From NCBI GenBank assembly GCA_028689665.1, contig JAQVCR010000022.1, forward strand, positions 1 to 33,504: a DNA stretch of 33,504 nucleotides, in the 5' to 3' direction. Below the pieces are notes generated by a model. That model was not told where the DNA came from. It worked only from the letters and a program-made list of their open reading frames with translations, and ran no database searches. Below are positions 14,488 to 23,003 of this stretch, one piece after another. The position numbers and the translations under genes are program-made. This DNA comes from Muribaculaceae bacterium. GTDB taxonomy: Bacteria > Bacteroidota > Bacteroidia > Bacteroidales > Muribaculaceae. Position 1 is the first letter of the stretch. Each line of letters starts with the position of its first letter.

Positions 14488-14523
14488 ACTATATCCGACG
14501 ATATTATTAACGTCGGATATAGT
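14488..14523 (-). terminator. Perfect 13-bp inverted repeat between GH20 and DUF5715 genes
   Basis: ACTATATCCGACG (14488-14500), a 10-nt AT loop and CGTCGGATATAGT (14511-14523) are exactly complementary. It lies 24 bp after the GH20 stop and about 20 bp before the DUF5715 start. On the minus strand no T run follows, so it may act as an mRNA-stabilising hairpin or partial terminator rather than a full stop. As a dyad it could also be an operator. Confidence 0.5.
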
Positions 14524-14546
14524 AATTTTATTTTTATTTCTCCTTA

Positions 14547-17123
14547 TTATTTTAAGTCAAGACGTGTAGTTAGGCTTTCTTTTCCTAGATAGAACACCTT
14601 TGCTTTGATTAGCTTGACTTGATTAGACGCCGATGGATTGCGCGGCGAATTTTCGTTAGGAGTCTGTATTCCTTTATCATATTTCACAGGTTCTGTCCAT
14701 TGCTCCGATTTTTCGGTTGGCTCAGAGCCATCGGTAGTATAGCGAACTACTTGTCCGGGCAGTTGAGTGTTGATATATATCATTCCGTCTTTAACCATTA
14801 TTCCCGGTTGTCCTAAGTGGAAATCTAATTTTGCTTTCTTAAATCGTTGTAATTCTTTACCCAACTTAAGATTATATTGAACGCTTGCTGCATTATATCT
14901 GGTCATATCGGTATAATCTTCGCTCCACTCGGGAGTGGCATTCCACCCGCGCTCGGCTAGTCCTACTATTCGAGGAAATGTATAAGAACTTACCATATCA
15001 AAATTGCGGATAGTCTCCGACCATAATTGTCCTTGTACACCTATTATATTCGCACGGTTTTTAAGTGTGGGCTTTCCCTTGTCGGCATTCGACAAATCTA
15101 CTAACTTATCGTGATTATTGCGACGTGCCGAACGATACATATTATATGGTAAGGCATTCCATGAATCAAATTCATCGACCTTTCCGCCCCAATTCAATCC
15201 AAATTCGTTTTCGTGGCGGCTATACACCATATCGAAATAGAAATTATTTACATTGCTTATTACTACGGGATAGCCACTATTGGCTACATGATAAGGTATT
15301 GAGTCGTTACTTCCCATCGTACTCCAAACGTTTACCATTGCAAATCGTGGAGCTACCTTTGCATTAAATTCTTTGCTATGATGCACTGCAACTTCTTGCC
15401 AGCCACCTGCTTTAACACCACGTTCTTCGAGCATTTTAGTTGCTCTATCAAGGAAATATTCGCCGCCTTCGTGAGTGGTTTTCATATTGTGCTTAGCCAT
15501 AAAGCTATTAATCATTGGCGACCCCGACCATGCGCCATCGGGGACTTCATCACCACCTATGTGTATTGCCGGTAGTTTCACCCCTGCTTCTTTATACATT
15601 TCGATAATACCATCAAACACTTTTCCAAGAAAGCGATATGTGCCTTCTTGTGCAAAGTTGAATGAATTGTCGTGATAGCCTTGAGATGATGTATATTTTG
15701 CGGTATCGGCATCGTCCCACAATTTAAATTCTCCTGCTTTATAAGGATCGGTATTTCTGTATTTTCGTTCGCGCGCTTTCATTGCAAATATTGCGGCACG
15801 AGCATGTCCGGGAGCTTCTACTTCGGGGATTATTGCAACACCACGTTGTTGCGCATATTTTAGTAGCTCTACAAATTGCTTTATCGACACATAGCCATTG
15901 GCTGTCGTTGTTAAATCGTTAGGATTTCCATTGCCTGCATAGGTCTGATAAAGGAAGTCTTTCTCATCAAATGCAAGTCCTTTCTTCGATGCTACTTCGG
16001 TCAATTCGGGGATTCCCGGTATCTCTAGTCGCCATGCCTCATCATCACTAAAGTGGAATTGAAAGATATTCACTTTAAATGCTGCCAGCATATCTATGTA
16101 TCGGCGTAACGACTCATAATTTGTAAAGTTTCGCGACACGTCGAGCATCATTCCACGATGCGATAAATCGGGGTAATCGGTGATTACTGCATTTGGAATC
16201 GACATAGGTAATTTTCCGTCGCCTCGCTCTATCACTGCGATTAATGTTTTTATTCCGTTAAGCACAGCCACTTCGGTAGCGCCCGAAATTTCTATTTTAT
16301 TTCTATCTACAGTTATTTTATAATATTCTGCATTGGCTTGCTTTTCTTTCAATTGCGATAGTGTGATGGTTGTTTTTGCCTTTGCACTTTCTTTAATATC
16401 ATTTGCGGCTAGCTTCTCGACAAGATAAGCCTTTGACAAATCTAAGCCTGCTGCTTCAATTTTCACTTTCGATGAAACAGATGTTACACCTTTCTTTATC
16501 TCTATATTTTTAGGAGTAGGAATAATATTATAAATCGACCCTTCTATCTTTGCTCCGGATGGATTAATAATAGAATTTCGCTCGTAGCAGAATTTACCAT
16601 TTGGATATGCCGGAAGTGGCGCACCGGGTATCGACCATTGCAATGTATCGGTCATTAGTGGTTTCCTTATATCCACAGGTAGTGGATTTTCTTTTCTATC
16701 TCTATACACAAAGTGTCCGCCATCGGGGCTGTAACTCAAATTCCTAAAGGAATAAAGCGTAAGAAATTCTACTGTTATCGACTCTCCGGGGGCTAGTGCC
16801 TTATAGCTATCTGTGGGACTAATTTTGTTATATCCGGGACGAAATTGGCTAATCGTTATTTGCGGATTCTCGGTTATGATTTTCATCTTTCGCGGGAAAT
16901 TATTGTAATAGAAGTCCCAATTGGCATCGAGTGGAGCATTAGAAATGTTCTTGATAGTGAACGATGAACTATACATATTCTTTGCTGCCTCGTTTCTTCC
17001 CATAGTCCAAGTAACCTCGACAGGTAATTGCTGTGCATACACATTCATAATGCCAACGATAGCCATCACCATGGCGACGAAATATCGTTGATGTAATAGA
17101 TTCCTGATTAATAATGTTTTCAT
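14547..17123 (-). CDS. Exported beta-N-acetylhexosaminidase, glycoside hydrolase family 20
   Basis: An 858-residue exo-enzyme that releases terminal beta-linked GlcNAc or GalNAc, with the substrate acetamido group assisting catalysis. A signal peptide ends near NVYA30. Residues about 33-155 match the CHB_HEX N-terminal carbohydrate-binding domain (VEVTWTMGRNEAAKNMYSSS). About 195-310 is the GH20b domain (YNIIPTPKNIEIKKG). The GH20 barrel follows from about 320 (HRGMMLDVSRNF, QFHFSDDEAWRLEIPG). The catalytic pair is Asp525-Glu526 in HIGGDEVPDGAW. The C-terminus (GQVVRYTTDGSEPTEKSEQW) is a chitobiase C-terminal beta-sandwich. It is probably periplasmic or outer-membrane associated, acting on host glycans or on its own wall. 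It begins 32 bp after the phosphatase gene, with lpxB further upstream. All domains look intact. Confidence 0.95.
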   Translation of the reverse strand: MKTLLIRNLLHQRYFVAMVMAIVGIMNVYAQQLPVEVTWTMGRNEAAKNMYSSSFTIKNISNAPLDANWDFYYNNFPRKMKIITENPQITISQFRPGYNKISPTDSYKALAPGESITVEFLTLYSFRNLSYSPDGGHFVYRDRKENPLPVDIRKPLMTDTLQWSIPGAPLPAYPNGKFCYERNSIINPSGAKIEGSIYNIIPTPKNIEIKKGVTSVSSKVKIEAAGLDLSKAYLVEKLAANDIKESAKAKTTITLSQLKEKQANAEYYKITVDRNKIEISGATEVAVLNGIKTLIAVIERGDGKLPMSIPNAVITDYPDLSHRGMMLDVSRNFTNYESLRRYIDMLAAFKVNIFQFHFSDDEAWRLEIPGIPELTEVASKKGLAFDEKDFLYQTYAGNGNPNDLTTTANGYVSIKQFVELLKYAQQRGVAIIPEVEAPGHARAAIFAMKARERKYRNTDPYKAGEFKLWDDADTAKYTSSQGYHDNSFNFAQEGTYRFLGKVFDGIIEMYKEAGVKLPAIHIGGDEVPDGAWSGSPMINSFMAKHNMKTTHEGGEYFLDRATKMLEERGVKAGGWQEVAVHHSKEFNAKVAPRFAMVNVWSTMGSNDSIPYHVANSGYPVVISNVNNFYFDMVYSRHENEFGLNWGGKVDEFDSWNALPYNMYRSARRNNHDKLVDLSNADKGKPTLKNRANIIGVQGQLWSETIRNFDMVSSYTFPRIVGLAERGWNATPEWSEDYTDMTRYNAASVQYNLKLGKELQRFKKAKLDFHLGQPGIMVKDGMIYINTQLPGQVVRYTTDGSEPTEKSEQWTEPVKYDKGIQTPNENSPRNPSASNQVKLIKAKVFYLGKESLTTRLDLK

Positions 17124-17155
17124 TCCGTTTAATAGTTATAATTATGTATTTATAT

Positions 17156-17665
17156 TTATTGTCGCGCGATTATTGCATCATACAGCCCGAGACAAGCATC
17201 TTCGAGCAAGTCGAGTACATATTCAAATCCTTCGGCTCCTTCATAGTAGGGGTCGGGAACACAATCGGCATGGGGATATTGACGTATAAATGTTGCCATT
17301 GGTATTATCTTGCGTTCTTCCTCTATTGTTGCAGCCATATTTTTTAGTGTATGTAGGTTTGAATCGTCCATTGTGATAATCAAATCGAATCGTTCAAAGT
17401 CGTCGCCTATTATTCTCCTGCTTTTATGTGTCAAGTCATATCCTCGTCGGCGTGCATGAACCCGCATTCTATTGTCGGGCAAGTCGCCTGCATGCCCTCC
17501 GTAGGTGCCGGCAGAATCAAGAACAAACATATCGGCTGTCCCTTTGCGCTCTATCAAGCTTTGCATCACACCTTGTGCGGCGGGAGATCGACAGATATTG
17601 CCCAGACATACAAACAATATTTTTACCGGCTTCGTTAGTGTTGCTATTTCGTAGTTTCTTTTCAT
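17156..17665 (-). CDS. Low-molecular-weight protein-tyrosine phosphatase
   Basis: A 169-residue cytoplasmic phosphatase. The P-loop is VCLGNICRSP, with nucleophile Cys20 and Arg26. The general acid Asp138 is in VPDPYYEG. DSAGT (50-54) and the conserved TMDDSN segment (99-104) are also present. The Met chosen gives a 14-residue lead before the first strand (KILFVCLGN), slightly longer than in many homologues. Its ATG overlaps the lpxB stop by 4 bp, which indicates translational coupling. Relatives such as Wzb act on tyrosine kinases that control exopolysaccharide export, but no kinase or capsule genes are nearby. A role in small-molecule or arginine-phosphate dephosphorylation cannot be excluded. 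Confidence 0.92.
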   Translation of the reverse strand: MKRNYEIATLTKPVKILFVCLGNICRSPAAQGVMQSLIERKGTADMFVLDSAGTYGGHAGDLPDNRMRVHARRRGYDLTHKSRRIIGDDFERFDLIITMDDSNLHTLKNMAATIEEERKIIPMATFIRQYPHADCVPDPYYEGAEGFEYVLDLLEDACLGLYDAIIARQ

Positions 17666-18807
17666 TTTTTTAGAGTTTCAACGATATCGGTTGCAGCACC
17701 TCCGGCACTATCTTCGTTACCCAATATTTCACGCATTTTCTTATAATTTGTCAGCATTTCATCTCGCCATGGCGAATGCGAAAGCAATGGTTCTAGTGTT
17801 TTTGATATCTTCTCGCTATTGCAATTATGCAATAATAGCTCGGGGATAATCGGTGCGTCGGCTATAAGATTAGGAAGAGTTACATATTTCACTTCTAAAA
17901 TATGCGAGAATATCCAATATACCCACCTGCTCCCCATCGCACGATAACATGCTACTTGCGGAGTGCCAAGCAATGCAGTTTCGAGAGTGGCTGTACCCGA
18001 GGTTACCAACGATGCTTTCGAGTTTCGCACTAGCGAATATGTATCGCCGGTTATTATCGGAGGCACATCATAGCTGCCTTCTGTCTTTATTACCTTTGAA
18101 TAATAATCTGTATTTATTCCGGGCGCACCACTTATAACAACCTGAAAATCGGGGAATTTATAAGCAGCCTTTAGCATCTCGGGCAGATTATTCTCTATCT
18201 CACTACGTCGTGAGCCGGGCAACAATGATATTATGGGCTTTTCTCTATCTAGTAAATGCTTGTCGGCAAAAGCATCAAAACAAGGGATTGAATAGAGTGC
18301 TTCATTTATCTCTCCCACCGAAGGATTACCTACATATTTAACAGCATAATCATATTTATCATAGAATCGTGGCTCAAAGGGAAGTATTGAATACATCTTA
18401 TCGACATACTTTTTTATCTGCTTCACTCTAAATTCTTTCCACGCCCACACTTTTGGAGATATGTAATAAAACACTTTATGCCCTAGCGACTTTGCATATT
18501 TCGCTATCTTTAGATTGAAAGATGGATAATCAACTAGAATAACTGCATCGGGGCTATATTCTGCAATACTGCGCTTGGTCAACGTCATTATCGACAATAT
18601 CTCTTTTATATGCTTTGCTACCTCAAGAAAACCCATATATGCCATTTTACGATAGTGCATTATCGGCTCTGCGCCGGCACTTTGACACATTAAGTCGCCA
18701 CCAAGAAATCGGAATTCAGCTCGGCTGTCGTTCTTCTTGATAGCACTAATAAGCATCGATGCATGTAGGTCGCCCGAAGCCTCACCGGCTATTATAAAAT
18801 ATTTCAT
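17662..18807 (-). CDS. lpxB: Lipid-A-disaccharide synthase
   Basis: A 381-residue GT19 glycosyltransferase that joins UDP-2,3-diacylglucosamine and lipid X to make lipid A disaccharide on the inner face of the cytoplasmic membrane. The N-terminus KYFIIAGEASGDLHASML is the family signature. MGFLEVAKHIKEI (about 59-71), ISPKVWAWKEFRVKQIKKYV, LLPGSRRSEIENNLP and VTSGTATLETALLGTPQVAC are further conserved blocks. Full length and intact. It is the first gene of the lpxB-phosphatase-GH20 run, divergent from the beta-helix lipoprotein gene. A near-consensus -7 box, TATCTTTA, lies about 30 bp upstream without a clear -33 element. Its presence shows a Gram-negative lipid A pathway. Confidence 0.97.
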   Translation of the reverse strand: MKYFIIAGEASGDLHASMLISAIKKNDSRAEFRFLGGDLMCQSAGAEPIMHYRKMAYMGFLEVAKHIKEILSIMTLTKRSIAEYSPDAVILVDYPSFNLKIAKYAKSLGHKVFYYISPKVWAWKEFRVKQIKKYVDKMYSILPFEPRFYDKYDYAVKYVGNPSVGEINEALYSIPCFDAFADKHLLDREKPIISLLPGSRRSEIENNLPEMLKAAYKFPDFQVVISGAPGINTDYYSKVIKTEGSYDVPPIITGDTYSLVRNSKASLVTSGTATLETALLGTPQVACYRAMGSRWVYWIFSHILEVKYVTLPNLIADAPIIPELLLHNCNSEKISKTLEPLLSHSPWRDEMLTNYKKMREILGNEDSAGGAATDIVETLKK

Positions 18808-18980
18808 GTTAGTGCATTGGTGTCGTAATTATATGTAAAGATAATAAAATGACATTGTAAAATCTTTATATTCCATTTTTTTTGCACATCTTTTGTTCTA
18901 TTGACATTTCAACGATTATTGCAATATAAATAAATAGAGCTAAAAGCAATATTAATGCCCTTAAATCGTTATAAATTATT

Positions 18981-20405
18981 ATGAACAGATTGCCTTTATT
19001 TCTCGCAATAGCCCTATTAGCAATGCTTCCGTTGGCTACCGGTTGCATTGAAGACGACTTCACTACAAGCAGTAGCGACGTGCCGGCATATTCTACCGAC
19101 ACAATTGCTTTTGATACCATTTTCACCGAGCTTGCCACTCCTACTGCCAGCTTTAAGATATACAACAAGCACAAAAAAATGCTTAACATTTCGAACATCA
19201 GAATTAAAGGTGAATCGAATGCTAAATTTTATCTTAATGTAGATGGGGTGAAAGATAAATCTTTCAACAATATTGAAATTCGTGGCGAAGACAGCATATT
19301 TGTATATGTTCAAGCATTTATCGACCCGACCGACTCAAACAACCCGATAGAATATAAAGATAAAATTGAGATAATCACAAACGGGGTTACTCAAGAACTA
19401 GTCCTTACTGCTTGGGGGCAAGATGTAAATCGAATCTACGGCGGCGAAATAACCGAAAATAAAACTTTCACAGCCGACAAGCCTTATCTTATCTTCGACA
19501 CGCTGCAAATTGCAAAAGATGCAACGCTTACTCTTTTGCCCGGCACTACCCTTTTCTTTCACGACAAGGGTGCATTAAAAATAGATGGCTCTCTTAAAGC
19601 TATCGGGTCAAAAGATGCTATTATTAATTTGCGCGGCGACCGACTCGACAAGGTCGTTGGTGATGTAAGCTATGATATAATGTCGGGACAATGGGCTGGA
19701 TTGATTTTTACATGCGACAGCTACTACAACGAAATGAGCTATGTGTATATGCGCGGCAGCTCAACAGGAATACAACTCGATTCTTGTGATATTAACAAAC
19801 AAAAACTGCATCTATTCAACAGCGTGCTGCATAATTCAAGCTCCAGCGTGCTGAATGCGCGATTCTGCTCAATCAACGCCGAAGGAACCGAATTTAGCGA
19901 CGCTGCAAACTCGGTTGTCAGCATCACAGGCGGTAAAGCCACGATGATAAACTGCACTATTGCTAATTATTATCTCTTCAGCGCAATCAGTGGTGCTTTA
20001 ATTAATCTGGAATATCTTTATCCTTCCGATTTTGATAAAGTGCAATTACTTGAAGCTAGATTCGATAATTGCTTGTTATACGGAAACACATCAGACATTA
20101 ACCACGGCGAACTAGCCGAGACTTCTGTATTATTCCGAAACTGCCTGCTTCGCTCAAGCGGCTCCGACGATGCTAATTTTATTAATTGCAAATGGGGCGG
20201 AGATCCTAAATTCTACACCGAACGAGAAAAATACATTTTCGACTACCGACTTCGCAACGAGAGCGATGCAATAGCTATCGGCAATAAAGAATATTGTCCT
20301 GCAAGCACACAATTCGATAGATATGGAAACGACCGCTTTGCCGGAGCAGGGCTCGATATTGGTGCATACGTCTGGATTAAAGCTGAAGAAGAAAAACAGA
20401 AATGA
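18981..20405 (+). CDS. Beta-helix lipoprotein, choice-of-anchor-Q-like
   Basis: A 474-residue exported lipoprotein. The signal peptide MNRLPLFLAIALLAMLPLAT is followed by Gly and the lipid-carrying Cys22, then an acidic IEDDF, a frequent start of Bacteroidales surface lipoproteins. Residues about 35-150 look like an Ig-like/flagellar-hook-type beta sandwich (ASFKIYNKHKKMLNISNIRI). From about 155 on, strand-turn repeats fit a right-handed parallel beta-helix (GSLKAIGSKDAIINLRGDRL, GITTLNC-type turns). The end FDRYGNDRFAGAGLDIGAYVW is the D-G-R-G-DIGAY tail of choice-of-anchor-Q proteins. No catalytic residues are apparent, so a structural or binding role is inferred. It overlaps folB by 4 bp (ATGA), so the two are co-translated although functionally unrelated. 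Confidence 0.85.
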   Translation: MNRLPLFLAIALLAMLPLATGCIEDDFTTSSSDVPAYSTDTIAFDTIFTELATPTASFKIYNKHKKMLNISNIRIKGESNAKFYLNVDGVKDKSFNNIEIRGEDSIFVYVQAFIDPTDSNNPIEYKDKIEIITNGVTQELVLTAWGQDVNRIYGGEITENKTFTADKPYLIFDTLQIAKDATLTLLPGTTLFFHDKGALKIDGSLKAIGSKDAIINLRGDRLDKVVGDVSYDIMSGQWAGLIFTCDSYYNEMSYVYMRGSSTGIQLDSCDINKQKLHLFNSVLHNSSSSVLNARFCSINAEGTEFSDAANSVVSITGGKATMINCTIANYYLFSAISGALINLEYLYPSDFDKVQLLEARFDNCLLYGNTSDINHGELAETSVLFRNCLLRSSGSDDANFINCKWGGDPKFYTEREKYIFDYRLRNESDAIAIGNKEYCPASTQFDRYGNDRFAGAGLDIGAYVWIKAEEEKQK

Positions 20406-20755
20406 AAACTACAATCGAAATAGACCGACTTCGCATATATGCCTATCACGGCGTAATGGAACAAGAAACAAAAGTAGGCAACTTTTTTGAAGTCTCGTTA
20501 AGCATAGATTATCCATTCGAAAATGCAATAACTAGCGACAACCTCACCGACACGGCAAGCTATGCCTCGATGTGCGAATTGATAAAAAAAGAAATGGCAA
20601 TACCATCTAAACTGCTCGAACACGTCGCCGGTAGAATTATAGCCTCACTAAAGCTACAATTCCCACAAATCGAAAGCGGCAAAATTAAAATAACAAAAGT
20701 TAAACCACCAATACAAGGACAACTTTCGGGCGTTTCAATCGTCATAGAATGGTAA
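20402..20755 (+). CDS. folB: Dihydroneopterin aldolase
   Basis: A 117-residue cytoplasmic enzyme of tetrahydrofolate synthesis that cleaves 7,8-dihydroneopterin to 6-hydroxymethyl-dihydropterin and glycolaldehyde. Family blocks are visible: IEIDRLRIYAYHGVMEQETKVG at the N-terminus (catalytic-site Glu in MEQE), DTASYASMCELI in the middle, LLEHVAGRI with the pterin-binding Glu, and the C-terminal VKPPI strand with its conserved Lys. Length matches the family (about 120). ATG 20402 overlaps the preceding lipoprotein stop, so it is expressed by translational coupling. The following gene has its own promoter. Confidence 0.95.
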   Translation: MKTTIEIDRLRIYAYHGVMEQETKVGNFFEVSLSIDYPFENAITSDNLTDTASYASMCELIKKEMAIPSKLLEHVAGRIIASLKLQFPQIESGKIKITKVKPPIQGQLSGVSIVIEW

Positions 20756-20818
20756 ATAGTGTAGCATTAAAAAAAACTGGAATATTTATGTATCATCACA
20801 AAAATTAAACTAGTTAGT

Positions 20819-20849
20819 TTTATTCTACATCTTATTTGTATTATCTTTG
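20819..20849 (+). promoter_or_regulatory. Promoter of the GT2-pyrC-ATPase run
   Basis: TTTA at 20819-20822, a 19-nt spacer and TATCTTTG at 20842-20849 closely match the Bacteroidetes consensus. The -7 box overlaps a possible TTG start at 20847, which rules that start out and supports translation from ATG 20877 with a leader of about 20 nt. Confidence 0.65.
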
Positions 20850-20876
20850 CTTAATAATTTCACAACACTTAGTGTA

Positions 20877-21629
20877 ATGTCACAAATTGAGAAATCTGAC
20901 AGTGTGGTAATAATACCCACCTACAATGAAAAAGAAAACATAGCTTTAATCATTAAAGCAGTTTTAGAGCTTGAACATCAATTTGATATTCTAGTTATTG
21001 ATGACAATTCCCCCGATGGAACAGCATCGATAGTAAAAGGTATGCAAGCTGAGTTCCCTGAGAGAATAAACATTCTCGAAAGAGCCGGAAAGATGGGTTT
21101 GGGAACAGCTTATATCACAGGCTTCAAGTGGGCGCTTGAGCATAAATATGACTTTATTTTTGAAATGGATGCCGATTTCTCACACAATCCAAACGACCTA
21201 ATTAAACTATACAATGCTTGCGCTAAGCAAGGCGCCGATATGTCGATAGGATCAAGATATATCACAGGCGTGAATGTCGTGAATTGGCCTATGGGACGTG
21301 TACTTATGTCCTACTACGCTTCGGCTTACGTTCGTATCGTTACCGGAATGGACATTCGTGACACCACTGCCGGATTTGTGTGCTACACACGAAAAGTACT
21401 TGAAAACATCAATCTCGACAGCATTCAATTTAAAGGATATGCATTCCAAATCGAGATGAAATTTACAACTCATAAGTTTGGTTTCAAGATAGTTGAAGTC
21501 CCTATTATTTTCGTAAATCGCGTACTTGGAACCAGCAAAATGAATTCCAGCATATTCGGTGAAGCTGTATTCGGTGTGCTGAAACTTCGTCTTGACAGCC
21601 TTTCAAAGAAATATATCCGCAAATATTAG
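20877..21629 (+). CDS. GT2 polyprenol-phosphate mannosyl/glycosyltransferase, DPM1-like
   Basis: A 250-residue family 2 glycosyltransferase. I chose ATG 20877 (MSQIEKSDSVVIIPTYNEKE) because an upstream TTG start would lie in the promoter. The GT-A fold begins VVIIPTYNEKENI. IDDNSPDGT (41-49) and EMDADFSHNP (about 91-100) are the nucleotide-sugar and metal-binding DXD elements. Acceptor-side motifs IGSRYITG and DTTAGFVCY follow. There is no membrane helix at the C-terminus, as in short DPM1-type enzymes, which transfer mannose or a related sugar from GDP- or UDP-sugar to a polyprenyl phosphate at the cytoplasmic face. That donor is then used in envelope or protein glycosylation. The exact sugar cannot be told. 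pyrC starts 3 bp after it. Confidence 0.92.
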   Translation: MSQIEKSDSVVIIPTYNEKENIALIIKAVLELEHQFDILVIDDNSPDGTASIVKGMQAEFPERINILERAGKMGLGTAYITGFKWALEHKYDFIFEMDADFSHNPNDLIKLYNACAKQGADMSIGSRYITGVNVVNWPMGRVLMSYYASAYVRIVTGMDIRDTTAGFVCYTRKVLENINLDSIQFKGYAFQIEMKFTTHKFGFKIVEVPIIFVNRVLGTSKMNSSIFGEAVFGVLKLRLDSLSKKYIRKY

Positions 21630-21632
21630 TAT

Positions 21633-22982
21633 ATGTCCTACTCCACCATCATCATAAATGCCGAGATAATCAACGAATTGTCCCGCTTTATTGGTTATGT
21701 AACCATAATTGATGAATTTATCGAAAATGTGGCACCCGGATGCCCTTCAACAGCCGAGTTAAACAATGCCGATAAAGTCATTGATGCTTCTGGTTGCTTA
21801 TTAATACCCGGAGCTATCGACGACCAAGTGCATTTTCGTGATCCCGGATTGACTCACAAGGGCGATATAGCAACCGAATCAATGGCTGCCATTGCCGGGG
21901 GTACAACATCTTTTATGGATATGCCCAACACTAACCCCACCACAACCACTATCGAAGCACTAAATGCTAAATATGAGCGTGCAGCAAAAGCATCGATGGC
22001 TAATTACAGCTTCTTTATTGGAGGGACTAATGATAATATCGACACACTCAAACAAGTCGATTTCTCAAACAATTGCGGAGTAAAATTATTTCTTGGTTCT
22101 TCGACCGGAAATATGCTCGTCGATAATGCCGACACTATTCGACAAATATTCTCTGAAGTGCCGGCTATAATAGCTATACACTCGGAAGACGAAAGCATTA
22201 TCAATGCAAATAAAAAAATATTTCAAGAGCGATATGGCGATAATCTGCCGGTGAAATTTCACCCACTGATACGTAGCGAGGAGGCTTGCTATCAATGCAC
22301 AGCCCGTGCTGTGGAGCTTGCCGATAAATGCAACAGCCGATTGCACGTGTTGCATCTATCTACAGCCAAAGAATTATCACTATTCAGCAATGCGCCAATT
22401 AACGAGAAAAAAATTACAGCCGAAGCCTGCGCACCTCATCTATGGTTTTGCGACAGCGATTACGCTCGACTGAATAACAAAATAAAATGCAACCCGGCAA
22501 TAAAGACTGCCGTCGACCGAGATGCTCTACGCAACGCACTAAAGGCGGGGAAAATCGACATTGTGGCAACCGACCACGCACCTCACCTACTAAGCGAGAA
22601 AGAAGGAAATTGTCTAAAAGCAGCATCAGGAATGCCTATTATACAATATTCGCTACTTATGATGCTAGAATTAGCCAATCAGGGCATATTTACGCTTGAA
22701 GAAGTGGTAAACAAAACAAGCCACGCACCGGCAACACTCTATCACATCGACCGCCGCGGATATATCCGTCGCGGATACTACGCCGACCTAGTCATTGTAA
22801 ACAAAAACGTAACTAACATCGTTAATACCAATGATATTATTTCTCGTTGCGGCTGGTCGCCACTCGAAGGCGTAAAGTTCTCGAACAGCATACGAAGCAC
22901 ATTTGTTAATGGCTCGTTGGTATATGATAATCGTATTTTTAATAATATATATCGTGCTAAACGATTAAGATTTGACAACTAA
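21633..22982 (+). CDS. pyrC: Dihydroorotase
   Basis: A 449-residue class I-type amidohydrolase that interconverts carbamoyl-aspartate and dihydroorotate in pyrimidine synthesis. The metal-binding N-terminus is GAIDDQVHFRDPGLTHKGD (60-78). The first His of the usual DxHxH is Gln65, as I recall from Bacteroidetes dihydroorotases, while His67 and Arg69 are kept. FMDMPNTNPTT, VKLFLGSSTGNMLV (candidate carboxylated Lys region), LHVLHLSTAKE and the catalytic VATDHAPHL are all present, so activity is likely. Full length. It follows the GT2 gene by 3 bp and precedes the ATPase by 21 bp, forming one apparent operon. An allantoinase or hydantoinase relative is less likely given the ATDHAPH context. Confidence 0.93.
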   Translation: MSYSTIIINAEIINELSRFIGYVTIIDEFIENVAPGCPSTAELNNADKVIDASGCLLIPGAIDDQVHFRDPGLTHKGDIATESMAAIAGGTTSFMDMPNTNPTTTTIEALNAKYERAAKASMANYSFFIGGTNDNIDTLKQVDFSNNCGVKLFLGSSTGNMLVDNADTIRQIFSEVPAIIAIHSEDESIINANKKIFQERYGDNLPVKFHPLIRSEEACYQCTARAVELADKCNSRLHVLHLSTAKELSLFSNAPINEKKITAEACAPHLWFCDSDYARLNNKIKCNPAIKTAVDRDALRNALKAGKIDIVATDHAPHLLSEKEGNCLKAASGMPIIQYSLLMMLELANQGIFTLEEVVNKTSHAPATLYHIDRRGYIRRGYYADLVIVNKNVTNIVNTNDIISRCGWSPLEGVKFSNSIRSTFVNGSLVYDNRIFNNIYRAKRLRFDN

Positions 22983-23003
22983 ACTTTTTTTACACATTCA
23001 GTA

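Noticed and set aside
18901-18930. E. coli-like promoter TTGACA-N18-TATAAA before the beta-helix lipoprotein
   Set aside because: Bacteroidota use a different sigma consensus, and AT-rich spacers often show such matches by chance.
20847-20876. TTG start adding ten residues to the GT2 gene
   Set aside because: It overlaps the -7 promoter box. ATG 20877 begins a normal family N-terminus.
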